Assembly: GCA_002405835.1 (NCBI GenBank)
Contig: DHMO01000052.1
Span: forward strand, 1 to 43,436
Reading direction: 5' to 3'
DNA from: Lentisphaeria bacterium UBA4640
GTDB taxonomy: Bacteria > Verrucomicrobiota > Lentisphaeria > Victivallales > UBA1829
DNA: 43,436 nucleotides
Position 1 is the first letter of the stretch, and the number at the start of each line of letters is the position of its first letter. Under the pieces are notes generated by a model. That model had not been told where the DNA came from and ran no database searches. It was given only the letters and a program-made list of their open reading frames with translations. Shown piece after piece: positions 17,663-26,755 of this stretch. The translations under genes and the position numbers were made by a program.

Positions 17663-18709
17663 TTATTTTAAAATCAGCATGCAGTCGCCGTAGCTGAAGA
17701 AGCGCATCCGCTCGCGGACGGCGAGACGGTAGGCGTTCATTGTGTGTTCATAACCGGCGAATGCGCAGACCAGCATCAGAAGCGTGCTCTTCGGCAGATG
17801 AAAGTTCGTGAGCAGAATGTCCGCGGAAAGAACTTCATGCGGCGGATAAATGAAGATATCCGTGCTTCCGGCATGCGCTTCGAATGTGCGGTCCGGTTTG
17901 ACGCAGGACTCCAGAACGCGCAGCGAGGTTGTGCCGACTGCGGCGATGCGGTGTCCGTTCCGGCGTGTTTCATTCAGAAGTTCGGCCGCGGTTTCGGGGA
18001 AGATGTACTCTTCGGAGTGCATCTTGTGGTCGGTGATCTCATCTGCGGTGACCGGCTTGAACGTGCCCTGGCCGACGTGGAGGGTGAGTTCCGCGCGGCG
18101 CACGCCTTTCTGTTCGAGCTCGGAAAGAATCTCTTTTGTGAAATGCAGTCCGGCGGTCGGGGCGGCGACGGCGCCGGGGTGATCGGCGTAGACCGTCTGG
18201 TAGCGTTCCGCATCCGGCGGGAGGTTCTGGCGCTTGATGTACGGGGGAAGCGGGATGTGTCCGCAGTCGTCGAGAATGCGGTCGACGGGGGCTCCGGCGA
18301 ATTCCACGATGCACTCGCCCGCGGGATCTTTCGCGATGACTCTGACCGTGTACGGCGCGGGTGTTTCGTCGCGGTGCAGCAATGTGAGGACGGTTCCTTC
18401 GGGGGCGCGTTTGCCCGGCTTGAGGAAACAGGTCCAGCGCATCGGGTCGGACTGCGGACGCAGGAGCATGATTTCAATGTGTGCTCCGGTATCCTTGAGC
18501 GCAAAGAGACGTGCGCGGATCACGCGGGTGTTGTTGACCGTGAGGCAGTCTCCGGGGAGGAGAAAGTCGACGATCCTGCGGAACGGAACGATTTCGCAGT
18601 TTCCGTTTTTTGCGTTCAGAACCATCATGCGGGAATCGCCGCGATGTTCGGGCGGATTCTGCGCGATGAGTTCCTCGGGAAGCGTGTAGTCAAAATCAGA
18701 GGTGTGCAT
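17663..18709 (-). CDS. queA: S-adenosylmethionine:tRNA ribosyltransferase-isomerase QueA (348 aa)
   Basis: Transfers and isomerises the ribosyl part of SAM onto 7-aminomethyl-7-deazaguanine in tRNA to give epoxyqueuosine, late in queuosine synthesis. Diagnostic stretches are SDFDYTLPEELIAQNPPEHR at the N-terminus, then LTVNNTRVIRARLF, GAVAAPTAGLHFT, LHVGQGTFKPV and TNFHLPKSTLLMLV. The length matches the family. The start chosen is the ATG at 18709, giving MHTSDFDY; it lies inside the last codons of glgA, overlapping them by 14 bases. A start six codons earlier is possible but less family-like, and neither has a clear ribosome site, so coupling to glgA is likely. Last gene of the operon. Confidence 0.97.
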   Translation of the reverse strand: MHTSDFDYTLPEELIAQNPPEHRGDSRMMVLNAKNGNCEIVPFRRIVDFLLPGDCLTVNNTRVIRARLFALKDTGAHIEIMLLRPQSDPMRWTCFLKPGKRAPEGTVLTLLHRDETPAPYTVRVIAKDPAGECIVEFAGAPVDRILDDCGHIPLPPYIKRQNLPPDAERYQTVYADHPGAVAAPTAGLHFTKEILSELEQKGVRRAELTLHVGQGTFKPVTADEITDHKMHSEEYIFPETAAELLNETRRNGHRIAAVGTTSLRVLESCVKPDRTFEAHAGSTDIFIYPPHEVLSADILLTNFHLPKSTLLMLVCAFAGYEHTMNAYRLAVRERMRFFSYGDCMLILK

Positions 18710-20165
18710 CGAGATACATCTTTTCATATTCGGAGGCTGTGCGGTTCCAGGAGAAGTCGGTCGTCATGCCGTTATGACGCATCTTCGCGAAGTCTCCGGG
18801 ACGGCTGCGCCAGGTGTCCGCCGCCCAGCGTATGGTGTTGTTCAGCGACGCCGCATTGAGATCCCAGAGCACAAATCCGGTCGAGCGGTCGAGCGTGGAC
18901 GGATCGTAGTTGATCACCGTGTCCGCGAGTCCGCCGGTGTGACGGACGACGGGCAGGGTTCCGTACGCCATCGAGTACATCTGGTTGAGTCCGCAGGGTT
19001 CGTAGCGGGAAGGCATGAGGAACATGTCCGCGCCGGCTTCGGTGAGATGCGCGAGCGGTTCGCCCGCATAACCGAGATAGAGTCCGAACTTCTGCGGATA
19101 CTTCTGTGCGAGATACTGCAGATAGCCTTCAATGTCTTTTTCGCCGGAGGTGACGACGACGAACTGGTAATCGCATTCGCGCAGGAGTTCTTCGAGACCG
19201 AAGGCGAAAACGTCGAGTCCCTTCTGATGGGCGAGACGGGAGATGACGGCGAAGACGGGAACGTCTTCGCGGACGGGAAGCCCGAATTTCTGCTGGAGGG
19301 CGCGGCGGCAGACCGCTTTGCCTTGGAGTTTATCGGCGGAGAATGTCGCGGGGAGATTCCTGTCGGTTGCCGGGTTCCATACCGCGGTGTCGATTCCGTT
19401 GAGGATTCCGCGGAGCCGTCCTTCCGCGGCGCGTGCGCGGAGCGCTCCGTCGAGTCCGAAACCGTAGCCGGAGGAGAGAATCTCCTGCGCATAGGTGGGG
19501 CTGACGGTGGAGACCATGTCGGCGCACATGATGCCGCCTTTGAGGAAGTTCAGGCGGTCGTAGAATTCGAGACAGAGATGATTGAAGTAATCCCATCCGA
19601 GTCCGGTCCAGTAGAGATTGCCCTTGTCGAAGTTGCCCTGGTAGCCGATGTTGTGAATGGTGAGGACGGAGCGTGTGCGGCGGAACTGCTCGTTGCCGGA
19701 ATAGAGTGCGGAGCGGAGGTAGACGCAGCAGAGCGCGGCGTGCCAGTCGTTGGCGTGCAGGACGTCGGGCGCGAGACGGAAGTTGACTGCGAGCTCCATT
19801 GCGGCGCGGCAGAGGAAGATGTAGCGCTGGGCGTTGTCGGCGTATTCGCGTCCGTCCCAGTCGTAGAGCTTCGGACGGTCGAAGAAACGGTTGTACTCGA
19901 TGAAGTACCAGGTCAGATTTTTATGGGTGCGGAGAACATTGACGCGGGCCCATTCGCAGCCGTCGCCGAAGGGGACGCGGAGGAGTTCGTGGACCTCGTC
20001 GAATTTGAGGTTGAGTTTGCCCATCTGCTGGGGGTAGAAGGGCATGACGACGGAAACATGGTGTCCGCGCTCCGCGAGAGCAAGGGGGAGCGCGGCGGAA
20101 ACGTCCGCGAGTCCGCCGGTTTTCGCATACGGAACGGCTTCGCTTGTGACCCAGAGAATATTCAT
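18696..20165 (-). CDS. glgA: Glycogen synthase GlgA, ADP-glucose type (489 aa)
   Basis: GT5 glycosyltransferase that extends alpha-1,4-glucan from ADP-glucose in the cytoplasm, giving stored glycogen. The N-terminal KTGGLADV motif (from Lys15) binds the nucleotide sugar, HANDWHAAL lies near 138-146, and the C-terminal SRYEPCGLNQ (Glu389) and HTGGLADTV motifs are the expected GT-B catalytic features. Length is typical. It follows the rhomboid gene by 18 bases and overlaps queA. No glgB, glgC or glgP is nearby, so storage genes are scattered in this genome. Confidence 0.96.
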   Translation of the reverse strand: MNILWVTSEAVPYAKTGGLADVSAALPLALAERGHHVSVVMPFYPQQMGKLNLKFDEVHELLRVPFGDGCEWARVNVLRTHKNLTWYFIEYNRFFDRPKLYDWDGREYADNAQRYIFLCRAAMELAVNFRLAPDVLHANDWHAALCCVYLRSALYSGNEQFRRTRSVLTIHNIGYQGNFDKGNLYWTGLGWDYFNHLCLEFYDRLNFLKGGIMCADMVSTVSPTYAQEILSSGYGFGLDGALRARAAEGRLRGILNGIDTAVWNPATDRNLPATFSADKLQGKAVCRRALQQKFGLPVREDVPVFAVISRLAHQKGLDVFAFGLEELLRECDYQFVVVTSGEKDIEGYLQYLAQKYPQKFGLYLGYAGEPLAHLTEAGADMFLMPSRYEPCGLNQMYSMAYGTLPVVRHTGGLADTVINYDPSTLDRSTGFVLWDLNAASLNNTIRWAADTWRSRPGDFAKMRHNGMTTDFSWNRTASEYEKMYLDAHL

Positions 20166-20183
20166 GGGAAAATCCTTTCTGTG

Positions 20184-21020
20184 TTATCGGGACTTCATCT
20201 GTTCCCGGGCTTTCCGCAGCGTCTCCATTTCCTCTTCGGTGAGGCTGTTGATGCCGGTTCTGGAAAGTTTGTCGAGAATGCGGTCAAGTTCATCCTGCGA
20301 AACGGGACCGCTGTTTTTGTGATAATCGGAGACCGTCCATCCCTGCGGAGCGCGGCGGGAGCTTTGCGGTGTTCCCGGACGGAAGAGGAAGGCGAGGGGA
20401 GTCCAGTTGATCTCTCTTGGCTGGAAGATGTGCATGAAGAGACATCCCGCGATGAATCCGCCGATGTGCGCGAGGTACGCCACGCCGGAGTGGGAGTTCG
20501 CCATCTGCTGAACCACTTCGAGGAGAATGTAGACCACCGCCATTGTTTTGAGTTTGATCGGAACGGGGAAGAAGAGCATGATCACGCGCATATCAGGGAC
20601 GATCATTGCGGTTGCCATGATGATTCCGACCACGGCTCCGGAAGCTCCGAGCAGGAAGCCGTAGGAATGGAGGTTGAACAGATACCAGAGCAGATTTCCG
20701 AAAGTTCCGCAGATGAGATAGAGATTCAGGAAGTTTTTCCATCCGAGCACCTGCGCGGAGATCGAGCCGAACATCCAGAGTCCGAACATGTTGAAGAAGA
20801 GATGCCAGAAATCGACATGCGTAAACGCCGCCGTCACAAAACGCCAGAGTTCCAGATTCTGTATGTGATGCGTACTCAGAACCAAGTCGTGTGCGAGCGA
20901 TTCTTTGAGCAGCCAGACCAGAACATTGATTGCAATCAGTGCATAAAGACACGTTTTTCCGGAAGCCGCGGTCTGTTCCGGCTCCTGTCTGCGTCGCATG
21001 TAATCCCGTTCTCCGAGCAT
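20184..21020 (-). CDS. Rhomboid-family intramembrane serine protease (278 aa)
   Basis: Membrane protease that cuts substrates within the bilayer. About six transmembrane helices are visible. The catalytic pair is Ser127 in GASGAVVG and His185 in LAHIGG, and the HLFFNMFGLW segment after helix 2 is also characteristic. The soluble C-terminal tail (DELDRILDKL, then LTEEEMETLRKAR) is seen in many bacterial rhomboids. The ATG at 21020 is chosen because GGAGGTG lies 6 bases before it; a GTG at 21029 would overlap that ribosome site. It follows the S41 protease gene in the operon. Confidence 0.92.
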   Translation of the reverse strand: MLGERDYMRRRQEPEQTAASGKTCLYALIAINVLVWLLKESLAHDLVLSTHHIQNLELWRFVTAAFTHVDFWHLFFNMFGLWMFGSISAQVLGWKNFLNLYLICGTFGNLLWYLFNLHSYGFLLGASGAVVGIIMATAMIVPDMRVIMLFFPVPIKLKTMAVVYILLEVVQQMANSHSGVAYLAHIGGFIAGCLFMHIFQPREINWTPLAFLFRPGTPQSSRRAPQGWTVSDYHKNSGPVSQDELDRILDKLSRTGINSLTEEEMETLRKAREQMKSR

Positions 21021-21067
21021 AGGTTTCACCTCCAGTTATGGTAATATATCGCCGAAAGGACGAAAGT

Positions 21068-22303
21068 TCAATCTTTTTCCGATTTGCGGAAGATGTTCAC
21101 GCCTTTGAGAATTTCGATTCCGCGCTCCAGCTGAACGTCATGGTACTTGCCCTTGCGCAGAAGCGGAAGTTTGTCACCCTGTTCCGCAAGATGAAATGCG
21201 GTTTCCGCGCTCCGGGCGGGCGTTGTCTTCACTTCGATATCCGGCATGATGCCTTTGCCGTGAATGACGCGCCGGCTCGGCGTGTAGTACTTCGCGGTTG
21301 TGACGCGGAGCGCTCCGCCGTCCGCAAGGGGAATGATGATCTGAACGGATCCTTTCCCGAACGTTTTTGTTCCGACGATGATTGCCCGCTTGAAGTCCTG
21401 CATTCCGGCGGCGAGAATTTCCGCCGCGCTTGCGGAGTTTTCGTTGACCAGCAGAACGAGCGGGATTTCCAGATCCTTCCGGCAGTCGATGGATTCATGT
21501 TTGACGGGTTCTTCCGCGCGGCCTTCCACGGAGACGACGAGTTTGTCTGCGGGGATGAAACGGCTGATGGTTTCCACCGCCGAGTCGAGCAGCCCGCCTG
21601 GATTGTTCCGCAGGTCGATGATGAGTCCCTCGGCACCCTTCTCCTTGAGCTGGAAGAGCGCCTTTTCAACGTCCGCCGCCGTGGTTGCGGTGAATTCGGT
21701 GATGCGCAGATATCCGGTTTTTTCCGCAATCATGCCGACTGCTTTGACGGAGGAGAGGACGATTTCCGCGCGGGTAATGTCGAAAGTCAGCTCGCGGTCT
21801 TCCGCCGGACGGTAGATTTTGAGCTTGAGGACGGTTCCTTCTTTGCCGCGCATCCGGGAGACACAGTCGTTGAGGGAGAAATTCTGCGCGTTTTCTCCGT
21901 TGATTTCGGTAATGACGTCGCCGGGTTTCAGTCCGGCTTTTATCGCGGGGGTGCCCTCAATAACATCGACGATTTCGGCAGCGTTGTTTTTGGTGGAGAT
22001 CGTCACGCCGATTCCGGGGAATTTCCCGCGGGAGTCGTCGACGGTGCTTTGGAATTCCTCCGGGGTTTCGTAAGTGCTGAAAGGGTCGAGCTCCTGAAGC
22101 ATTCCGCGCATGGCGGCGCGGAGGAGATTTTCGTAGGAGGTCTTCTCTTTGTCCACATATTTTTCGCGGAGAATCTGGATGGAGTGCATGAAGACGGAGA
22201 TGTTCTTGTACGGATCTTTTTCCTCCTCCTGCGGTTTCTCCTGGGCGAAGAGAGCGGGGAAGAGTCCGGCGGTCAGAAGCAGAATCAGAAAGAGTTTTCC
22301 CAT
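21068..22303 (-). CDS. Carboxy-terminal processing protease, S41 family (411 aa)
   Basis: Exported serine protease that trims proteins at their C-termini in the periplasm. It has a signal peptide (residues 1-20, ending FPALFA), a PDZ domain (about 90-165, with GTPAIKAGLKPGD) and the S41 core. The catalytic Ser lies in ENSASAAE (290-292) and the general-base Lys317 in TKTFGKGSVQ; LRNNPGGLLD is also conserved. The C-terminal tail is short, as in CtpA-type rather than Prc-type enzymes. It sits 12 bases after tadA in the operon. Substrates are unknown. Confidence 0.93.
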   Translation of the reverse strand: MGKLFLILLLTAGLFPALFAQEKPQEEEKDPYKNISVFMHSIQILREKYVDKEKTSYENLLRAAMRGMLQELDPFSTYETPEEFQSTVDDSRGKFPGIGVTISTKNNAAEIVDVIEGTPAIKAGLKPGDVITEINGENAQNFSLNDCVSRMRGKEGTVLKLKIYRPAEDRELTFDITRAEIVLSSVKAVGMIAEKTGYLRITEFTATTAADVEKALFQLKEKGAEGLIIDLRNNPGGLLDSAVETISRFIPADKLVVSVEGRAEEPVKHESIDCRKDLEIPLVLLVNENSASAAEILAAGMQDFKRAIIVGTKTFGKGSVQIIIPLADGGALRVTTAKYYTPSRRVIHGKGIMPDIEVKTTPARSAETAFHLAEQGDKLPLLRKGKYHDVQLERGIEILKGVNIFRKSEKD

Positions 22304-22315
22304 GTCGTCACCTTG

Positions 22316-22804
22316 TTATTTTTTTCTGACCCGTGCGAAGAAAGCGCGGATCAGAGCTTTGCATTCCTGTTCGAGCACGCCGCCTGTGACCTGCACGCGG
22401 TGGAGCATGCCCGGAAAACCGGTTACATCCAGCGCAGAACCGGCACAGCCGGAGCGCGGATCCGCCATCCCATAGACAACGCGGTCGACGCGGGTGTTCA
22501 CGAGAGCCCCGGCGCACATGGCGCACGGCTCTTTTGTGACATAGACCGTGACGCCGTCGAGCCGCCAGTCGCCGACTGCGGATGCTGCGGCTGTCATGGC
22601 GAGAAGTTCGGCGTGCGCGGTGGCGTCTTTCAGCGTTTCGACCTGGTTCCAGCCGCGGGCGATGATGACGCCGTCTTTGACGGCGACGGCGCCGATGGGG
22701 ACTTCATCGTTTTCGGCGGCGGTTTCCGCCAGACGCAGCGCCGCGCGCATGAAGTGCTCATCGTTGAGAAACGGCGCGGCGGAGTCGTCGGGGGAGACGG
22801 TCAT
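22316..22804 (-). CDS. tadA: tRNA-specific adenosine deaminase TadA (162 aa)
   Basis: Zinc enzyme that converts the wobble adenosine of tRNA-Arg(ACG) to inosine. The family signatures are HAE (His64 zinc ligand, Glu66 proton shuttle) and PCAMC (Cys94, Cys97). The start is the ATG at 22804, which overlaps the thiC stop as ATGA; the open frame extends 20 codons further upstream inside thiC, but those residues are not family-like. The length is then normal for TadA. Translation is probably coupled to thiC. Confidence 0.94.
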   Translation of the reverse strand: MTVSPDDSAAPFLNDEHFMRAALRLAETAAENDEVPIGAVAVKDGVIIARGWNQVETLKDATAHAELLAMTAAASAVGDWRLDGVTVYVTKEPCAMCAGALVNTRVDRVVYGMADPRSGCAGSALDVTGFPGMLHRVQVTGGVLEQECKALIRAFFARVRKK

Positions 22805-24099
22805 TGTCTGTTTCCGTTCTTCAGGTCGGAGCTGATGCGCATGGAACAGAAGTCGGGACCGCACATGGTGCAGTACTTGGAGCCGTGCTGCGGTTTGACC
22901 TGGGAGGCGTCGATGGCGCGTTTGCGGTATTCGCGTGCACGGTCGGGGTCGAGCGCGAGATCGAACTGCTTGTCCCAGTCAAATTCCGCGCGGGCGCGTC
23001 CGATGGCGTTGTCGCGGTCGATTGCACCCGGTTTCTTGAGCGCGACGTCTGCGGCATGAGCGGCGATTTTGAATGCGATCACGCCGTTGCGGACGTCTTC
23101 CGCTTCGGGGAGGCCGATATGTTCCATGGGAGTGACGTAACAGAGCATGGCGGCGCCGTAGTATGCGCCGGCGGTTCCGCCGATGGAGGCGACGATATGG
23201 TCATAGCCGGGAGCGCAGTCGATGACAACGGGTCCGAGGATGTAGAACGGAGCGTCGCCGCAGACCTCCTGTTCGCGCTTCATGTTCATTTCGATTTCGT
23301 TGAACGGGACGTGTCCGGGACCTTCGACCATGGCCTGCACGCCGGCGGCGCGGCTGCGGCGGACGAGTTCGCCGAGAGTGTCGAGCTCCGCGAACTGGGC
23401 TTCATCGCTGGCGTCCGCGAGGCATCCGGGACGGAGACCGTCGCCGAGAGAGAGTGTGACGTCGTAGTCGAGACAGATGTTGAGGATGTCGTCGAACGCG
23501 GAATAGAAGGGGTTCTCCTTGTCATAGCGGTCCATCCAGCGTGCGATCAGCGAACCGCCGCGGCTGACGATTCCGAGCACGCGCTTGAGCGCAATGGGGA
23601 CGTACTTGTGGAGCAGACCCGGGTGAATGGTCATGTAGTCGACGCCCTGTTTCGCCTGGGAGAGAATCGTGTCGACAACAGTCTTTTCGTCGAAGTTGTC
23701 GGCGCCGTATTTTGCGACGATTTCATAGACGGGGACGGTTCCGACGGGGATGGGGCTCGCGGCGATGATGGAGGAGCGGATGAGGTCGATGTCTCCGCCT
23801 GTGCTGAGGTCCATGACGGTATCCGCGCCGTAGCGGATCGCCTGATCGAGTTTGCGTTTTTCGGCCTGCGGGCAGCTGGATGTGGAGGAGTTGCCGATAT
23901 TGGCGTTGATCTTGGTCAGCAGCTCGCGTCCGATGCCCATCGGGACGAGGTTTTTGTGGTTGATGTTGGCGGGGATGACAATGCGTCCGTCCGCAACACG
24001 CTCCCGGATGAATTCGACCGGGCGGAGTTCTTTTTCCGCGACGGCTTGAATCTGAGGTGTGACGATCCCTTCACGGGCCGACTGCATTTGCGTTTTCAA
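22801..24099 (-). CDS. thiC: Phosphomethylpyrimidine synthase ThiC (432 aa)
   Basis: Radical SAM enzyme turning 5-aminoimidazole ribotide into the pyrimidine precursor (HMP-P) of thiamin. It is the shorter form lacking the long N-terminal extension of proteobacterial ThiC. The N-terminal GRIVIPANINH segment and central EGPGHVPFNEIE motif are conserved, and the C-terminal CTMCGPDFC (Cys410, 413, 418) is the unusual CX2CX4C cluster site. The gene begins inside the kdtA stop (ATGA overlap), so there is no room for a TPP riboswitch directly before it, unlike most thiC genes. Confidence 0.97.
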   Translation of the reverse strand: MKTQMQSAREGIVTPQIQAVAEKELRPVEFIRERVADGRIVIPANINHKNLVPMGIGRELLTKINANIGNSSTSSCPQAEKRKLDQAIRYGADTVMDLSTGGDIDLIRSSIIAASPIPVGTVPVYEIVAKYGADNFDEKTVVDTILSQAKQGVDYMTIHPGLLHKYVPIALKRVLGIVSRGGSLIARWMDRYDKENPFYSAFDDILNICLDYDVTLSLGDGLRPGCLADASDEAQFAELDTLGELVRRSRAAGVQAMVEGPGHVPFNEIEMNMKREQEVCGDAPFYILGPVVIDCAPGYDHIVASIGGTAGAYYGAAMLCYVTPMEHIGLPEAEDVRNGVIAFKIAAHAADVALKKPGAIDRDNAIGRARAEFDWDKQFDLALDPDRAREYRKRAIDASQVKPQHGSKYCTMCGPDFCSMRISSDLKNGNRQ

Positions 24100-25388
24100 A
24101 ACAGTTTCTCCAATATTTCGATATTTTTTGCGATTGCTCCGCTGTGCGCGGTGATGGCTTCATGCGCGCGCCGGCCGAGCTTGCTGCGCAGTTCGGTATC
24201 GGCGGAGAGCATGTAGAGCGCGCGGCGGAGTTCCTCGCAGGTTTCTACGGTGAGTACGGCATCGGCTTTCTTGAGAATATTCATGGCCTCGCGGAAATTG
24301 CGCAGTTCGCGTCCGCAGACAATTGCCTTGCCGAGCACGGCAGGCTCAATGATATTCTGTCCGTCGCGGTTTCCCGCAAGGGTTTTGCCCATGATGACAA
24401 TGTCGGACGCCGCGATGAATCCGAGCAGTTCGCCCGTGGTATCGGCAAGCAGACAGTCTGCAAATTTGAAATCTCCGGATTTTGTTCCGGTCGACCGGCG
24501 GATGAAGTTGAGTTTGTTCGCTTTGAGCAGTTCCGCAAGTTCGGTTCCGCGTTCCGCGTGACGGGGAACGAGAATCAGCACCGCGTCTTTGCATTGTTCG
24601 CGGAGTTTGAGGAACGCTTCCACGATCATTTTTTCTTCGCCGAAGTGTGTGCTTGCGCCGATGATGACCGGCGCGGCGCTGGGCGGGAAGACCTCGGTGA
24701 GATCGGGGAGTTTGAAGTTGTCCGGCACGCGCTGGTCGAATTTGATGTTGCCGCCGACGCTGATGCGGTCCGCCATGTCGGGCGCAACCATGAGGTAGCG
24801 TTCCCGGTCGGCTTCGGTCTGCACGCAGATTGCGTTGAAGCAGCGCAGAAGCGGCGCGAAGAAGAAGCGGAAGCGGCGGTATCCGTGCATGGAGTGGTCG
24901 GACATGCGTGCATTGACGAGCGCGAGCGGAATGCCGCGTCTCTTTGCGGCGTTCAGCAGATTCGGCCAGATTTCCGTCTCGAAAATGATGAGTCCGGAAG
25001 GCTGAATCAGATTGAAGGTGCGGCAGACGAACGGGAGAAAGTCGATGGGGCAGAAGATGACTTCGACGCCGTCGGGCACTTTCTTCTGCGCAATTTCCTG
25101 CGCGGTTGTCGTGGTGGTCGAGAGAACGAAGCGGCGGTTCGGGTTGACTTTGCGCCATGCCTGAAGCGCGGTGAGGGCGAGGTTGGTTTCTCCGACGCTT
25201 ACCGCATGCATCCAGACGGGGTGATCGAGCGCTTTCAGACGCGCTTTTTTCTCTTCGGAGAAGATGGAGAAGCGTTCCGGATAAGAACGTTTGATTCCCG
25301 GGCGGCGGATCAGCTTGACGAGCAGTCCCGGCAGGAAAAACAGAAACGCCAGCGGAAAGAACAGGTTATATAATATGTAAAACAGCAT
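24096..25388 (-). CDS. waaA: 3-deoxy-D-manno-octulosonic acid transferase KdtA/WaaA (430 aa)
   Basis: Inner-membrane GT-B glycosyltransferase that adds Kdo to lipid A precursor, so the organism should make lipopolysaccharide. The N-terminal membrane helix is followed by the conserved WMHAVSVGET, FETEIWPNLL and VGGNIKFD segments and a GT30 C-terminal lobe. The start is the ATG at 25388, with AAAGGAG 7 bases upstream; an in-frame ATG ten codons earlier lacks such a site. It is the first gene of the seven-gene operon, divergent from tolB. No clear -10/-35 pair was found for it in the intergenic region. Confidence 0.95.
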   Translation of the reverse strand: MLFYILYNLFFPLAFLFFLPGLLVKLIRRPGIKRSYPERFSIFSEEKKARLKALDHPVWMHAVSVGETNLALTALQAWRKVNPNRRFVLSTTTTTAQEIAQKKVPDGVEVIFCPIDFLPFVCRTFNLIQPSGLIIFETEIWPNLLNAAKRRGIPLALVNARMSDHSMHGYRRFRFFFAPLLRCFNAICVQTEADRERYLMVAPDMADRISVGGNIKFDQRVPDNFKLPDLTEVFPPSAAPVIIGASTHFGEEKMIVEAFLKLREQCKDAVLILVPRHAERGTELAELLKANKLNFIRRSTGTKSGDFKFADCLLADTTGELLGFIAASDIVIMGKTLAGNRDGQNIIEPAVLGKAIVCGRELRNFREAMNILKKADAVLTVETCEELRRALYMLSADTELRSKLGRRAHEAITAHSGAIAKNIEILEKLF

Positions 25389-25474
25389 AGAAGCTCCTTT
25401 CAGTACATTCTGATACATTAGCCTCTTTTTTAAAAAAATCCAGTTTTATACGAAAAAAAACTTGGAATCCTCTC

Positions 25475-25502
25475 TTGAATTTACGAACCTTTGCGCTATA
25501 CT
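25475..25502 (+). promoter_or_regulatory. Promoter of tolB-folC
   Basis: TTGAAT (25475-25480), a 16-bp spacer and TATACT (25497-25502) form a sigma-70-type promoter about 45 bp before the tolB start codon. Confidence 0.6.
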
Positions 25503-25547
25503 TTATCTCGTAAAACGGAAAATCTTAAAAAACGGAAGGAAACAGAT

Positions 25548-26741
25548 ATGCGGATTTTTCTCCTGGCTCTCGCTCTCGTATTCGGAATGACTTCATTCGC
25601 CGACATCGTCGACCACACCGTCGGCGCGCAGGCGGCAATCAACGACACGCTCCTGTTCCGCGGCATTCAAGGCAATGAGGAACTCAACCGCTATCTTGCC
25701 CGCGACCTTGAAAACTGCGGCTGGTTCGATATGGTCCGCAGCGGCGTTTCCAACTACGTTGTTTCCGGTTCCGCTTCCGGCAATTCCGTTCAGCTGGATC
25801 TTTCCAACGGAGCGGGAATGCGCATCACCACGATTACAGCGACGGGGGCCGACGTTTCCGCGACCTCCAAGCGCGCGGTCGACGCCCTGCTCAAGTTCCT
25901 CTACAAGATCCCCGGAATCTGCTCGACCAAAATCATTTTTGTCGCGGAGACCGGAAAGTTCCAGAAGGAAGTCTACATGTGCGATTACGACGGTGCGAAT
26001 GTCACCCGCCTCACTGCGAACGGCGGGCTCTCGCTTGATCCGCTCTGGGTGCCGGGCGGACGCTCCATCGTCTACAGCTACGTCGGACGCACCTATTCGA
26101 CTTTGATCGAACTCTCTCTGAATCCGCAGCGCAACCGCCGCCTTGCCCGTTTCGCCGGACTCAACGCCGGCGGCAGAATTTCCCCCGACGGACAGAAAGT
26201 CGCGCTGATCCTCAGCAAAGACAACCAGGTCGATCTCTATGTTCGCAGTGTCAACGGCACGGAAATGCGCCGTCTGACGAATGACAAAGCGGTTGAAGCG
26301 TCGCCTTCCTGGTCACCGGACGGCAAGTACATCTGCTACGTTTCCGACGCCGGAACCGGTCGCCCGCGTCTGCATATCATTTCCGCGAACGGCGGTTTTG
26401 CGAAACGCGTTCCGGGCGCGCTCGGCAGCGAGAGCGTTTCTCCGTCCTGGAGCAAGGACGGGAAGATCGCCTATTCCGCGAAGCTCGGGAACTACACGGT
26501 TGCAGTCGTCGATGCGGAAGGCAGAAAAGCACCGGCGCGGTCAAAACAGCAGTACGGTCCGCTGAAGCTCGGCAAGGGCGACTGGGAAAGTCCGTCGTGG
26601 GCTCCGGACAACCGCCACGTGGTCTGCTCCCGCAACTACGGTATTTATGTTGTTGACACCTGGAAGGGAACGGTGCGTCAGATTCTGGGCGGCAAATCGA
26701 AACTGAGTCTGCCCGACTGGTCGGAAATTCTTTACTATTAA
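25548..26741 (+). CDS. tolB: TolB-like periplasmic beta-propeller protein (397 aa)
   Basis: Periplasmic component of the Tol-Pal envelope system. A signal peptide (MRIFLLALALVFGMTSFA) is followed by an alpha/beta TolB N-terminal domain and a six-bladed PD40-type propeller with repeats such as LSLDPLWVPGGRSIVYSY, AGGRISPDGQKVAL, and VEASPSWSPDGKYICYVSD. The start is the ATG at 25548, preceded by GGAAGGA; the 19 codons upstream in frame are not a signal peptide. No tolQ, tolR, tolA or pal is adjacent, so it may be a TolB-family protein with a related envelope role. Confidence 0.88.
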   Translation: MRIFLLALALVFGMTSFADIVDHTVGAQAAINDTLLFRGIQGNEELNRYLARDLENCGWFDMVRSGVSNYVVSGSASGNSVQLDLSNGAGMRITTITATGADVSATSKRAVDALLKFLYKIPGICSTKIIFVAETGKFQKEVYMCDYDGANVTRLTANGGLSLDPLWVPGGRSIVYSYVGRTYSTLIELSLNPQRNRRLARFAGLNAGGRISPDGQKVALILSKDNQVDLYVRSVNGTEMRRLTNDKAVEASPSWSPDGKYICYVSDAGTGRPRLHIISANGGFAKRVPGALGSESVSPSWSKDGKIAYSAKLGNYTVAVVDAEGRKAPARSKQQYGPLKLGKGDWESPSWAPDNRHVVCSRNYGIYVVDTWKGTVRQILGGKSKLSLPDWSEILYY

Positions 26742-26755
26742 GGAGTTCCGTTCCG

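Noticed and set aside
20184..21029. GTG start at 21029 for the rhomboid gene
   Set aside because: The GTG lies inside the GGAGGTG ribosome site of the ATG at 21020, which is the better start.
24100..25547. TPP riboswitch for thiC
   Set aside because: No THI-box-like structure was seen between tolB and waaA, and thiC itself has no leader.
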